DNA of 61,442 nucleotides from Alphaproteobacteria bacterium. GTDB taxonomy: Bacteria > Pseudomonadota > Alphaproteobacteria > Reyranellales > Reyranellaceae. The translations under genes were made by a program, and so were the position numbers. Of this stretch, positions 16,723 to 27,813 are shown one piece after another (the first letter of the stretch is position 1; the number at the start of each line of letters is the position of its first letter). A model generated the notes under the pieces. That model saw only the letters and a list, made by a program, of their open reading frames with translations, was not told the origin of the DNA and made no database searches. The stretch is taken from positions 1 through 61,442 of the forward strand of contig CANJHI010000011.1 in NCBI GenBank assembly GCA_947474005.1, in the 5' to 3' direction.

Positions 16723-17514
16723 TCAGGCTTTCCGCCGCGTCAGCCAGCCCGACAGGATCAGTGCACAGGCGGCCACCATCACCACGACGGTGGCCAGCAC
16801 GTTGATCTGCGGATCGACGCCCAGCCGCACACTGGAATAGACACGCATCGGCAGGGTCTGGGACTGCGCGCCGGCCACGAACTGGGTCAGGATCAGATCG
16901 TCCAGCGACAATGTGAACGCGAGCAGCCAGCCCGAACCCACGGCCGGCGCGATCAGCGGCAGCGTCACCGTGAGAAACGTGACCCACGGCGTGGCACCGA
17001 GATCCATCGCCGCCTCTTCCAGCGAGCGGTCGAAGTCGGCCAGCCGCGCCTGGACGACGATGGCCACGAAGGAGATCGAAAAGGTCACGTGCGCGAGCGT
17101 GATGGTGAGGAAGCCGCGGTCCGGTCCGCCGAACAGGCGCTCGGCCCCGACGAACAGCAGCAGCATGGAAATGCCCATCACCACCTCGGGCATCACCATG
17201 GGGGCGATGACCAGGCTGCCGAACAGGCTACGCCCAGGGAAGGCCCGTGCACGGGCAAGCGCATAGCCGGCGGCGAGGCCGATGATGGCTGCCAGGGTGG
17301 CGCTTACCGCCGCGATGCGCAGCGACAGCCAGGCTGCAGACAGCATCGCCTCGTTGGCGAAGAGCGTGCTCCACCATTTGGTCGAGAAGCCGCCCCACAC
17401 CGTGACCAGGCGAGACTCGTTGAACGAGTAGAACATCACCAGCACCAGCGGCAGGTACAGGAAGGCGTAGCCGAACCCCAGCATTGTGAAGGCGAAGCGG
17501 GCGCGGCCGATCAT
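16723..17514 (-). CDS. potI: Polyamine ABC transporter permease PotI
   Basis: The 263-residue inner-membrane permease has six hydrophobic segments and the ABC coupling loop EEAAMDLGATPWVTFLTVTLP (seen as EEAAMDLGATPW, about 169-180). It closes the potFGHI operon, ten bases after potH. The short C-terminus (LSGWLTRRKA) is normal for PotI. The sulfite-oxidase-like gene starts 29 bases downstream on the same strand and may be read through. Confidence 0.9.
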   Translation of the reverse strand: MIGRARFAFTMLGFGYAFLYLPLVLVMFYSFNESRLVTVWGGFSTKWWSTLFANEAMLSAAWLSLRIAAVSATLAAIIGLAAGYALARARAFPGRSLFGSLVIAPMVMPEVVMGISMLLLFVGAERLFGGPDRGFLTITLAHVTFSISFVAIVVQARLADFDRSLEEAAMDLGATPWVTFLTVTLPLIAPAVGSGWLLAFTLSLDDLILTQFVAGAQSQTLPMRVYSSVRLGVDPQINVLATVVVMVAACALILSGWLTRRKA

Positions 17515-17524
17515 GGGGCGCGTC

Positions 17525-18364
17525 TCACGAGCGTCGCTCCAGGCTGCGCGCCTGCTGGCGCTGGAACAGCGCGATCGGGCCCACGAGAAGCACCAGCAGG
17601 CAGATTGCGATGGCGGAAGCGAGCGGCCAGTCGGCGTTGGTGAAGAACTCGTCCCATAGCACCTTGCCGATCATCAGCGTCTCGGTGCCGCCCAGGAGAT
17701 CGGGGATCACGAATTCGCCGACGGCGGGAATGAACACCAGCAGGCAGCCGGCGACGATACCGGGCAGCGACAGCGGGAGCGTGATGGTGAGGAAGGCGGT
17801 GATCGGTCGTGCGCCGAGGTCGGCGGCGGCCTCGAGCAGGCCCGCGTCCAGCTTCTCCAGCGTGGCATAGAGCGGCAGCACCATGAAGGGGAGGTAGGCG
17901 TAGACGATGCCGAGCAGGATCGCCCATTCGGTGCCCAGGATGGGGGCGGGGTCGGCGGCGATCCCGCTCCAGCGCAGGAACTGGTTCAGCAGGCCGTTCT
18001 CGTCGAGCAGGCCCATCCAGGCGTAGACCCGGATCAGGAACGAGGTCCAGAACGGCAGCACCACCAGCATCAGCAGCAACGGCCGGCACTCGGGTGCCGC
18101 GCGCGCGATGGCATAGGCCATTGGATAGCCCAGCAGCAGCGTCACGGCCGTCGAGGTGGCGGCGATGCGCAGCGAAGTAAGCCAGGCCGCGAGATAGAGA
18201 TCGTCGGTGAACAGCAGCACAAAATTTTTCAGGCTGAAGCCCAACTCGACCGGCGGCACCGAGTCGGGTGCGTTGATGCCGAGTGCGATCGCTAGCACCA
18301 ATGCAAACGGCAGCAGGAAGAAGACGCCGAGCCACAGGAAGGGGAGAGCGATGACGGCCTTCAT
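17525..18364 (-). CDS. potH: Polyamine ABC transporter permease PotH
   Basis: The 279-residue permease has six hydrophobic segments and the coupling loop LEAAADLGARPITAFLTITLP (seen as LEAAADLGARPI). Together with PotI it forms the membrane channel for spermidine or putrescine. Its ATG (18362-18364) directly abuts a perfect double-hairpin repeat. The only good Shine-Dalgarno (GGAGG, 18376-18380) lies inside a stem of that repeat, 11 bases away. Confidence 0.9.
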   Translation of the reverse strand: MKAVIALPFLWLGVFFLLPFALVLAIALGINAPDSVPPVELGFSLKNFVLLFTDDLYLAAWLTSLRIAATSTAVTLLLGYPMAYAIARAAPECRPLLLMLVVLPFWTSFLIRVYAWMGLLDENGLLNQFLRWSGIAADPAPILGTEWAILLGIVYAYLPFMVLPLYATLEKLDAGLLEAAADLGARPITAFLTITLPLSLPGIVAGCLLVFIPAVGEFVIPDLLGGTETLMIGKVLWDEFFTNADWPLASAIAICLLVLLVGPIALFQRQQARSLERRS

Positions 18365-18365
18365 A

Positions 18366-18424
18366 GGACCGCGGGCCTCCAGGCCCGCATCATGACTCCG
18401 AGCGGGCCTGGAGGCCCGCGGTCC
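18366..18424. repeat. Double-hairpin palindromic element, copy 2 (between potG and potH)
   Basis: Perfect 23-base arms (18366-18388 and 18402-18424) surround a 13-base centre. Each arm is itself a hairpin (GCGGGCCT-CC-AGGCCCGC). The ends GGACC/GGTCC and layout match the element at 9519-9575. It lies in the potG-potH gap and touches the potH start. Confidence 0.85.
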
Positions 18425-18436
18425 AATGAGAGCGCC

Positions 18437-19432
18437 CTACTCATCGAGGAGGTGCCCTGCGTCTTCGGCCCAGCCCAGCCAGACGCTCTCGCCGCGGCGG
18501 AACGATATGTCGGGGATGCGGGCGACATTTGCCGTGGCGGCCGTCATCACATGGCCGTCGTCGAGCGCCACCCGGTAGAGCGAGCGGCCGCCTTCGTAGG
18601 CGATGTCGACGATCCGGCCGGCCGCGGTGTGGGCGGTGTCGGGCGGTGCCGCCGACAGCACGATCTTTTCCGGCCGCAGCGCCAGCCAGCGCCCGTCCGG
18701 CGCCGCCAGGATGTTGGCGATGCCGATGAAGTCGGCGACGAAGCGCGAGGTGGGGCGCTCGTAGACCTCGTGTGGGGAGCCCACCTGGACGACGCGGCCC
18801 GCCTCCATGACGGCCATCCGGCTCGCCATTGACATCGCCTCTTCCTGGTCGTGCGTCACCATCACAAAGGTGAGGCCCAGTTCCGCCTGCAGGCGCACCA
18901 GCTCGAAGCGCGTGCCCTCGCGCAGCTTGCGGTCGAGCGCTGCCAGCGGCTCGTCGAGCAGCAGCAGTTTCGGCCGCTTGACCAGCGCGCGGGCGAGCGC
19001 CACGCGCTGGCGCTGGCCGCCCGAGAGCTGGGCCGGGCGGCGCGTGGCGAAGTCGGAGAGCTTGACCTGCTCCAGCGCCTGGGCGACCCGCGTCGCGGTC
19101 TCGGTCTTGGCGACGCCCTCGCGGCGCAGGCCGTAGCCTACGTTCTCCGCTACGGTCATGTGCGGAAACAAGGAGTAGGACTGGAACATCATGTTGATGG
19201 GCCGCAGATGTGGCGGCACGCCGGTCATGTCGTGGCCGTCGATCAGCAGGCGGCCCGAATCGGGAGTCTCGAAGCCCGCCAGCAGGCGCAGGAGGGTGGT
19301 CTTGCCGCAACCCGAACCGCCCAGCAGGGCGAACAGCTCGCCGCGCGCGACCTCGAGGTCGACCTTGTCGACGGCAGAGACCGCGCCGAAGCGCTTGGTC
19401 AGGCCTTCTATCCTGATGATGGGTTCGCTCAC
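18437..19432 (-). CDS. potG: Polyamine ABC transporter ATP-binding protein PotG
   Basis: The 331-residue ATPase has Walker A GGSGCGKTT, the signature LSGGQRQRVALARAL, Walker B LLLLDEPLAALD, the H-loop VTHDQEEA, and a C-terminal TOBE domain (about 250-331). I chose the GTG at 19430-19432 because it overlaps the potF stop as GTGA; a longer frame to 19456 would intrude into potF. It energises PotH/PotI. Confidence 0.92.
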   Translation of the reverse strand: MSEPIIRIEGLTKRFGAVSAVDKVDLEVARGELFALLGGSGCGKTTLLRLLAGFETPDSGRLLIDGHDMTGVPPHLRPINMMFQSYSLFPHMTVAENVGYGLRREGVAKTETATRVAQALEQVKLSDFATRRPAQLSGGQRQRVALARALVKRPKLLLLDEPLAALDRKLREGTRFELVRLQAELGLTFVMVTHDQEEAMSMASRMAVMEAGRVVQVGSPHEVYERPTSRFVADFIGIANILAAPDGRWLALRPEKIVLSAAPPDTAHTAAGRIVDIAYEGGRSLYRVALDDGHVMTAATANVARIPDISFRRGESVWLGWAEDAGHLLDE

Positions 19433-20526
19433 CGGCCCGTCTTCACGGTGGTCCACAGCCGCGTGCGCTCGCGTGTCTGGTCGGCCGTGCCGGCGGTGAT
19501 GGTGTAGAACTTGGCGCGCACATCGGCCGGCGGGTAGATCAGTGGGTTTTCCGAGATTTCCTTGGGCATCAGCGCGAGTGCGGCCTTGTTGCCGTTGGCA
19601 TAGCCGGTGAGTTCGCTCGACGCTGCTGCCACCTTGGGCTCCAGCAGGAAGTCGAGGAAGCGCAGCGCATTGGCGGGGTTCGGTGCATCCTTGGGGATCG
19701 CCGCCACGTCGATCCAGAGCAGCGAGCCTTCCTTGGGGATGGCGTAGGCAATCTCCTGCTTGTCCTTGGCCTTGGCCGCGCGGTCGCGTGCCTGGAAGAC
19801 GTCGCCGGAAAATCCGAACGCCAGGCAGATATTCCCGCCGGCCAGCGCGTTGATGTACTCGGACGAATGGAATTTGCGGATGAACGGACGCACCGCCTTC
19901 ACCACGTCCGCCGCCTTGGCGAGATCCTCGGTCTTCTTCGAGTCAGGGTCGAGTCCGAGATACTTCAGCGCCGCCGGCAGCACGTCGGTGGCGCTGTCGA
20001 GCATCATGACGCCGCAATCCTTGAACTTCGAGACGACCGCGGGGTCGAAGATCATGCGCAGCGAATCGACCGGCGCGTCGGGCATCCGCTTCCTGATCGC
20101 GGCGACGTTGTAGCCGATGCCCGTGGTGCCCCACATCCAGGGAATGGCGTGGGCATTGCCGGGATCGTACTTGCCGAGCGCCGCCAGGATTTCGGGGTCG
20201 AGATTGTTCCAGTTCTTCAGCTTGGCCTTGTCGAGCGGCAGATAGAGGCTGGCGGCGAGCTGGCGCACGAAGAAGGGTGAGGCCGTCGGCACCACGACGT
20301 CGTAGCCCGACCTGCCGGTCCGGAGCTTGGCGTCGAGGATCTCGTTGGAATCGTAGGTCGTGTAGTTGACCTTGATCCCGCTGTCCTTCTCGAAGGCTTT
20401 TAGCTGATCCTCGGCAATGTAGTCGGACCAGTTGTAGACGTTGACCGAGCCCCCCTGTGCAAAGACAGGCCCGCAGGCGGGCGTGGCGGCAAGGGCGAGC
20501 AGGATGACGAGGGCAGGCAGACGCAT
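19429..20526 (-). CDS. potF: Polyamine-binding periplasmic protein PotF
   Basis: The 365-residue protein has a signal peptide (MRLPALVILLALAATPACG, cleavage near VFAQ) followed by the PotD/PotF start VNVYNWSDYIAEDQL. Further on it keeps family segments NEILDAKLRTGRSGYDVVVP, IPWMWGTTGIGYN and GNICLAFGFSGD. It should capture putrescine or spermidine for PotGHI. The ATG at 20524-20526, preceded by GGAG, is preferred to the TTG at 20553, which would overlap livF. Confidence 0.92.
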   Translation of the reverse strand: MRLPALVILLALAATPACGPVFAQGGSVNVYNWSDYIAEDQLKAFEKDSGIKVNYTTYDSNEILDAKLRTGRSGYDVVVPTASPFFVRQLAASLYLPLDKAKLKNWNNLDPEILAALGKYDPGNAHAIPWMWGTTGIGYNVAAIRKRMPDAPVDSLRMIFDPAVVSKFKDCGVMMLDSATDVLPAALKYLGLDPDSKKTEDLAKAADVVKAVRPFIRKFHSSEYINALAGGNICLAFGFSGDVFQARDRAAKAKDKQEIAYAIPKEGSLLWIDVAAIPKDAPNPANALRFLDFLLEPKVAAASSELTGYANGNKAALALMPKEISENPLIYPPADVRAKFYTITAGTADQTRERTRLWTTVKTGR

Positions 20527-20542
20527 CGGAGACTCCGCAGGA

Positions 20543-21243
20543 TCAGACGCCAAGATACCGATGCTGCAGGTCCTTGTCCCCGGCCAGGGCCGTGGATGAA
20601 CCGGTCCAGACGACGCGGCCCTTCTCGACGATGTGGTGGCGATCGGCGAGGCCGATCAGGGCGCCCACGTTCTTGTCGATCACGAGGATCGCCTGCCCCT
20701 CGCGCTTCAGCCGCCCGAGGCAGCTCCAGATTTCGTGGCGGATCAGCGGCGCCAGCCCTTCGGTTGCCTCATCGAGGATCAGCAGCTTGGGGTTGGTCAT
20801 CAGGGCGCGTCCGACTGCCAGCATCTGCTGCTCGCCGCCCGAGAGCTGGTTGCCCATGTTGCGCTGGCGTTCGGCCAGGCGCGGGAAGAATTCGAAGGCC
20901 CGCTCGATCGTCCAGGGATTGGCCCGGGCGCTGCGGTTGGCGGCGGCGGCGATCAGGTTCTCGCGGACCGAGAGGTTGGGGAATATCTGCCGGCCCTCGG
21001 GCACCAGGCCGAGGCCGAGGCGGGCAATGCGGAACGACGCCATCTGGTCGACGCGCTGGCCTTCGAACTCCACGGCACCGCGCCGTGTCTCGAGCAGGCC
21101 CATGATCGAGTGCACGGTCGTGGTCTTGCCCATGCCGTTGCGGCCCATCAGGGTCACGACCTCGCCGGCATCGACGCTGAGCTCCATGCCGAACAGTGCC
21201 TGGCTGGCGCCATAGAAAGCGGTCAGGTCGCGCACCCGCAGCA

Positions 21244-21244
<1 letters not shown>
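20543..21244 (-). CDS. livF: Branched-chain-type ABC transporter ATP-binding protein LivF
   Basis: The 233-residue ATPase carries Walker A GRNGMGKTT, signature LSGGEQQMLAVGRAL and Walker B LLILDEATEGLAP, the standard LivF set. GGAGG lies seven bases before the ATG at 21242-21244; a GTG three bases earlier overlaps the livG stop as GTGA and is an equal alternative. It is the last gene of the ligase-SBP-livHMGF operon, which suggests uptake of an aromatic acid rather than leucine. Confidence 0.9.
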
Positions 21245-21997
<753 letters not shown>

Positions 21998-22005
<8 letters not shown>

Positions 22006-22975
22006 GGCGCCGCCCCAGCAGAGAATCGATGCCGCCCCTGGCGTAGAGTGCAATCAGCACCAGCATCGGGCCGAACACGATCTGCCAGTACTCACCCCAG
22101 CCCTTATGGACGAGGTCCAGCAGCGGTTTCAGCGATTCTTCCAGCACGAAGAAGGCGATGGTGCCGTAGAGCGGGCCGAACAGCGTGCCCATGCCGCCCA
22201 GCACGACGATGACAATGAGGTCGCCCGATTTCACCCACGACATCATGGCGGGCGAGATATAGGCGCCCTCGTTGGCGAGCAGGATTCCGGCCAGGCCCCC
22301 GAAGGCGCCCGAGAGGGTGAAGGCAGCGAGGCGATAGTGGAACACCGGGAAGCCGAGCGCCATCATGCGCTGGTCGTTCGACTTGGCACCGCGCAGCACG
22401 AAACCGAAGCGCGAGTTGGCGAAGCGGCCGCAGAACCACAGCGTGCCGAGCAGCAGCACGAAGCAGAGCCAGTAGAACGAGGCCTTGTCGCGCAGGTCGA
22501 TCAGGCCGGGGAAGCGGCTGCGGCTGATATTGAGCCCATCGTCGGCGCCATAGGCCTCCAGTCCCGCACTCACGTAATAGACGAGCTGGGCGAAGGCGAG
22601 GGTGATCATGATGAAATAGACGCCGCGCGTGCGGAGCGACAGCGCGCCGACCAATGCCGCCCACAGTATCGAGGCGGCAATGGCGACCGGCCACTGCAGC
22701 CAGGCGCTCTGTAGTCCATTGGCCGCCAGGATGCCGACGGCGTAGCCGCCGATGCCGAAGAACACGGCGTGGCCGAAGCTCACCAGCCCGCCGTAGCCCA
22801 GGATCATGTTGAGGCTGATGGCGGCGATCGACCAGATGACGATGCGCGTGCCGATCGACAGCAGGTAACGCTGGTCGAAGGCCTGGGTAAGCAGCGGCAG
22901 GACCGCGAAGACGAGTAGGATCAGCGCGACGATCAGGCCGCGCGGCGTGCGAAGCGAGGCGAGAAGGGCGGCCAT
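21998..22975 (-). CDS. livM: Branched-chain-type ABC transporter permease LivM
   Basis: The 325-residue permease has about ten hydrophobic segments and the LivM signature region NMILGYGGLVSFGHAVFFGIGGY (seen as LGYGGLVSFGHAVF, about 62-75), plus the conserved LGGMGTLFGPLYG loop. GAGG nine bases before the ATG at 22973-22975 supports the start. It pairs with LivH. Confidence 0.9.
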
Positions 22976-22979
22976 GCCG

Positions 22980-23894
22980 CTAGTTCCTCTGCCCGAACAG
23001 GCCGGTCGGGCGCCATACCAGCACACCCGCCATCAGCACATAGACCAGCACTTGTGAGATCGCTGGCGCTGCGCTGGAAGCGGCGGCGGGTGCCATGAAT
23101 GTTTTCAGGAAATCGGGCAGGAAGGCGCGGCCGACGATATCGATCTGGCCCACCACCATGGCGGCCACGAAGGCGCCCTTTATGGAGCCGATGCCGCCGA
23201 TGACGATGATGACCAAGGCGAGGATGAGAATATCGTCGCCCATGCCGATCTTCACCGAACTGATGGGCGCGGCCATCAGGCCGGCGAGGCCGGCGAAGAC
23301 GGCGCCGAGGCCAAACACCAGGCTGAACAGCAGTTCGATATTGACGCCGAGAGCGCCGATCATGCGTCGGTTAGAAGCGCCGGCGCGGATCAGCATGCCG
23401 AGGCGCGTGCGCGCCACCAGCCAGGCGAGGAAGAGGGCGACCAGGGCGCCAACCACGATGATGGCGAAGCGGTAGGCGGGGTAGAGCACGCCAGGCAGGA
23501 TTTCGACGGTATGGCTGAGCAGTGCCGGCACCGCGATGCTCTTGCCGGCTGGCCCCCACACTGCACGGACCAACTCGTTGAAGAACAGGATCAGGCCGAA
23601 AGTTGCCAGTACCTGGTCGAGATGGTCGCGGGCGTAGAGCCGGCGCATGACCACAACCTCGACTGCGATGCCCAGCAGGAAGGTGACAGGCAGTGCCAGC
23701 AGCGCGCCCAGCACGAAGGAGTCGGTGAGCCCGATCAGGGTCCAGGCGATGTAGGCGCCCATCATGTAGAGCGACCCATGCGCCAGGTTCACGAGGTCCA
23801 TGATGCCGAAGGTGAGCGTGAGGCCGGCGGCGAGCAGGAACATCAGCAGGCCGAGCTGCACGCCGTTCAGCATCTGGATCAGCAGATAGTCCAT
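22980..23894 (-). CDS. livH: Branched-chain-type ABC transporter permease LivH
   Basis: The 304-residue permease opens MDYLLIQMLNGVQLGLLMFL and has the LivH motifs LTLTFGIMDLVNLAHGSLYM and GGIGSIKGAFVAAM. The ATG at 23892-23894 has GCGGGGGA just upstream. The TTG four codons earlier lies within that site, so I do not use it. A hairpin with a T tract lies just upstream, between it and the binding-protein gene. Confidence 0.9.
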   Translation of the reverse strand: MDYLLIQMLNGVQLGLLMFLLAAGLTLTFGIMDLVNLAHGSLYMMGAYIAWTLIGLTDSFVLGALLALPVTFLLGIAVEVVVMRRLYARDHLDQVLATFGLILFFNELVRAVWGPAGKSIAVPALLSHTVEILPGVLYPAYRFAIIVVGALVALFLAWLVARTRLGMLIRAGASNRRMIGALGVNIELLFSLVFGLGAVFAGLAGLMAAPISSVKIGMGDDILILALVIIVIGGIGSIKGAFVAAMVVGQIDIVGRAFLPDFLKTFMAPAAASSAAPAISQVLVYVLMAGVLVWRPTGLFGQRN

Positions 23895-23903
23895 CGTCCC
23901 CCG

Positions 23904-23937
23904 CAAACAAAACGGGAGCGCGTTGCCGCGCTCCCGT
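23904..23937 (-). terminator. Hairpin plus T tract between binding-protein gene and livH (attenuator)
   Basis: On the minus strand a perfect 11-bp stem (ACGGGAGCGCG, loop GCAA; 23912-23937) is followed by TTTTGTTT. It lies 21 bases after the stop of the binding-protein gene. A partial terminator here would give more binding protein than permease, a common arrangement in ABC operons. Confidence 0.75.
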
Positions 23938-23958
23938 CCTCGACTGGCCTTGCAGGCC

Positions 23959-25146
23959 TCACTTCATCGGGCACTTTTCATAGTACGGATCCTTGGCGTC
24001 CTTCACCGCCGTGGCGATGGTCTTCACCGTCATCATGCCGCCCGCATCCTTGACCGCTTCCTGGATGTAGAAGTTCTGGATCGGGAACTGATTGGTGTTG
24101 TACTTGAAGTCGCCGCGCAGCGACTTGAAGTTGGCTTTCTTCATCTCGGCACGGACCTTGTCCTTGTTCGAGAGGTCGCCTTTCAGCGCGTCGGCCGCCG
24201 ACGCCATCAGCATGATGGCGTCATAGCTCTGCGCGCCGTAGTACGACGGGTAGACGTTGTGCTTCTTCTTGAAGTCGGCGACGTAACGCTTGTTCTGCTC
24301 GTTCGGCAGGTCATTCACCCATTCCTGGGCGCCCAAGGTACCGAGCGCCAGATCGCCCTGCTGCGGCAGCGTGATCGCGTCGATCGAGAACACCTGGTAG
24401 AGCGGCACGGTCTTGTTGAGGCCGGACTGCGCCCATTGCTTCACGAACTGCACGCCGTGCGCGCCGGGATAGAAGATGAAGATGCCGTCGGGCTTGGCCG
24501 CGGCGATCTTGGCGAGTTCGGCCGAGAAGTCGAGCTGGTCGGGCCACTTGGTGAAGTCCTCGTTCACGATCGTGCCCTTGTAGGTGCGCTTGACGCCGGC
24601 CAGCATGTCCTTGCCCGCGGCGTAGTTCGGACCCACGAGGTAGAGGCTCTTCACGCCCTTGGTGTTGAGATACTCGCCCATCGCCATCGGCGTCTGGTCG
24701 TTCTGCCACGAGGTCGAGAAGAAGTTCTTGTTGCAGAGCTCGCCCGCGATCTGCGACGGCCCGGCATTGGCCGAGACCAGGATGGTATTGCCTTCGTCAG
24801 TTACGGTCTTGAGTGAGGCCAGCAGCACGTTCGACCAGATGTAGCCGCCGATGAAGTCCACCTTGTCCTGCAGCACGAGCTTCTCGGAGCGCGCCTTGCC
24901 GACGTCGGGCTTGAAGGTGTCGTCCTCGTAGATGATCTCGAACGGCTTGCCGCCCATCTTGCCGCCGAGATGCTCCTTGGCGAGCTCGACCGAGCGGCGC
25001 ATGTCCTCGCCGATCGCGGCCTGCGGGCCGGAGAAAGTGCTGACGAAGCCGATCTTGATCGGGCTCTGCGCCATTACAGGCAGGCTGCCCAGTCCCAGCG
25101 TGGCCAGCGCCGCAATTGTTGTGGGGCCAAACAATTTTGTCTTCAT
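23959..25146 (-). CDS. Periplasmic substrate-binding protein of the Liv-type ABC transporter
   Basis: The 395-residue protein has a signal peptide (MKTKLFGPTTIAALATLG, cleavage after VMAQ) and the type I periplasmic-binding fold (IKIGFVSTFSGPQAAIGEDM onward). It lies between a benzoate-CoA ligase gene and livHMGF. By analogy with aromatic-acid importers it probably binds benzoate or a related acid. The ATG at 25144-25146 is preferred over a longer frame because the signal peptide starts there and GGGAG precedes it. Confidence 0.87.
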   Translation of the reverse strand: MKTKLFGPTTIAALATLGLGSLPVMAQSPIKIGFVSTFSGPQAAIGEDMRRSVELAKEHLGGKMGGKPFEIIYEDDTFKPDVGKARSEKLVLQDKVDFIGGYIWSNVLLASLKTVTDEGNTILVSANAGPSQIAGELCNKNFFSTSWQNDQTPMAMGEYLNTKGVKSLYLVGPNYAAGKDMLAGVKRTYKGTIVNEDFTKWPDQLDFSAELAKIAAAKPDGIFIFYPGAHGVQFVKQWAQSGLNKTVPLYQVFSIDAITLPQQGDLALGTLGAQEWVNDLPNEQNKRYVADFKKKHNVYPSYYGAQSYDAIMLMASAADALKGDLSNKDKVRAEMKKANFKSLRGDFKYNTNQFPIQNFYIQEAVKDAGGMMTVKTIATAVKDAKDPYYEKCPMK

Positions 25147-25174
25147 GGGTCGAACGCTCCCTGTTTCCCTTGGC

Positions 25175-25203
25175 GCTATAGAAGCGGAAAATACCGGACG
25201 CAA
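25175..25203 (-). promoter_or_regulatory. Possible promoter for the Liv-type binding-protein gene
   Basis: On the minus strand TTGCGT (25198-25203), a 17-base spacer and TATAGC (25175-25180) stand 29 bases upstream of the ATG. The -35 box is poor and the -10 fair. It would let the transporter be expressed apart from the ligase. Confidence 0.3.
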
Positions 25204-25221
25204 CAACGGCTTATTGGCCTG

Positions 25222-26772
<1,551 letters not shown>

Positions 26773-26872
26773 GACGGGACCCGGAAAGGAAATCGAGGGC
26801 CTTCCTGTAGCGCAAGCCGGCGCTCAATGGCAGCCTGTCCGGATCGGACCTGCCGATCGAAGGAGACACGCG

Positions 26873-27256
26873 ATGCCGGTCATCGACTATGCAGCGCTGC
26901 CGGAATTCCCCATGCGGACCGGGATCACCGGCAAATGGCTCTCCGCCCGTGAGCACGGGGCGACGGCTCTCAGCGTGCTCTCGAATACCGCGGCGCCGGG
27001 CGTCGCCGTTCCCCGGCATTTTCACGAGTACGAAGAGGTCATTCTCGTCGAGGATGGCCAGATCTGGGTGGAACTTGGCGATAAGAGGCTAACAGCCGGC
27101 CCTGGCCAGTCCGTCATCATCCCGCCGCACACGCCCCATGCCTGGGGAACCGCAGGGCCGGGCGCTGCCCGAGTCCTGTTCATCTGGCCGGTGCTGGAAC
27201 CGTTCGCGCCGGGCAAAAGTACCTACCTGGAAGGCGTCCCGCCGGCGGTGAGCTGA
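26873..27256 (+). CDS. Cupin-domain protein
   Basis: The 127-residue single-domain cupin has motif 1 [16 protein letters not shown] (metal ligands H49, H51, E55) and motif 2 [15 protein letters not shown] (H89). It probably binds a metal and acts as a small oxygenase, isomerase or sensor; nothing in the sequence says which. AAGGAGA (26860-26866) supports the ATG at 26873. It is divergent from the benzoate-CoA ligase gene. Confidence 0.85.
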   Translation: MPVIDYAALPEFPMRTGITGKWLSAREHGATALSVLSNTAAPGVAVPRHFHEYEEVILVEDGQIWVELGDKRLTAGPGQSVIIPPHTPHAWGTAGPGAARVLFIWPVLEPFAPGKSTYLEGVPPAVS

Positions 27257-27429
27257 AGTCTGGCCTCCCACATTGGAGCCCTTTTGGGCCGCGCGCGGGT
27301 TTACCGCTCGGGCCACCAAACTTGACCCGGCCGCTGGGAACCGTTACCGCCGCAGGACGTAGACAAGGCTGGCACGCGTCGCGCGCCCTCGCTCGTACTC
27401 ACGATCTCTTACTAACCAGGATACAGATT

Positions 27430-27630
27430 ATGGCTTCAGGCACAGTCAAGTGGTTCAACGCCACCAAGGGTTTCGGTTTCATTCAGCCCGATGGCGGCGG
27501 CAAGGACGTGTTCGTCCACATCAGCGCCGTCGAGCGCGCGGGCCTGAACGGGCTCAATGAAGGCCAGAAGATCACCTACGAAGTCCAGCAGGACCGCGGC
27601 AAGGATGCCGCCGTGAACCTGAAGGCCTAG
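27430..27630 (+). CDS. Cold-shock protein (CspA family)
   Basis: The 66-residue single-stranded nucleic acid-binding protein has both RNA-binding motifs, KGFGFI (14-19) and VFVHI (28-32), and the family start GTVKWFN. It acts as an RNA chaperone. The 173-base upstream gap is long for this compact genome and may encode the leader typical of csp genes, but I could not identify a convincing promoter in it. A strong terminator follows. Confidence 0.95.
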   Translation: MASGTVKWFNATKGFGFIQPDGGGKDVFVHISAVERAGLNGLNEGQKITYEVQQDRGKDAAVNLKA

Positions 27631-27657
27631 TCAGCTCGATTAGAGTCTGATCGATAC

Positions 27658-27693
27658 CTCCTCCCCCGCGCTATCGCGGGGGAGGAGTTTTAT
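27658..27693 (+). terminator. Rho-independent terminator after the cold-shock gene
   Basis: A perfect 13-bp GC-rich stem (27658-27670 with 27675-27687, loop CTAT) is followed by TTTTAT. It is 27 bases beyond the stop codon. Confidence 0.92.
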
Positions 27694-27813
27694 CGCCTGT
27701 CTTGCGGACGATTCACACCGAGTTGAGTGATCCTCGGTGTTCTCCGCGTCTCAATCCCGAAGCATGCTTGTGGCCTCGTCTCCTGTCATATTCTGGCGGA
27801 AGGGGAAGGCCGC

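Noticed and set aside
27322..27350. Possible promoter TTGACC with a 17-base spacer before the cold-shock gene
   Set aside because: The -10 position reads TACCGC, which is too far from consensus to call.
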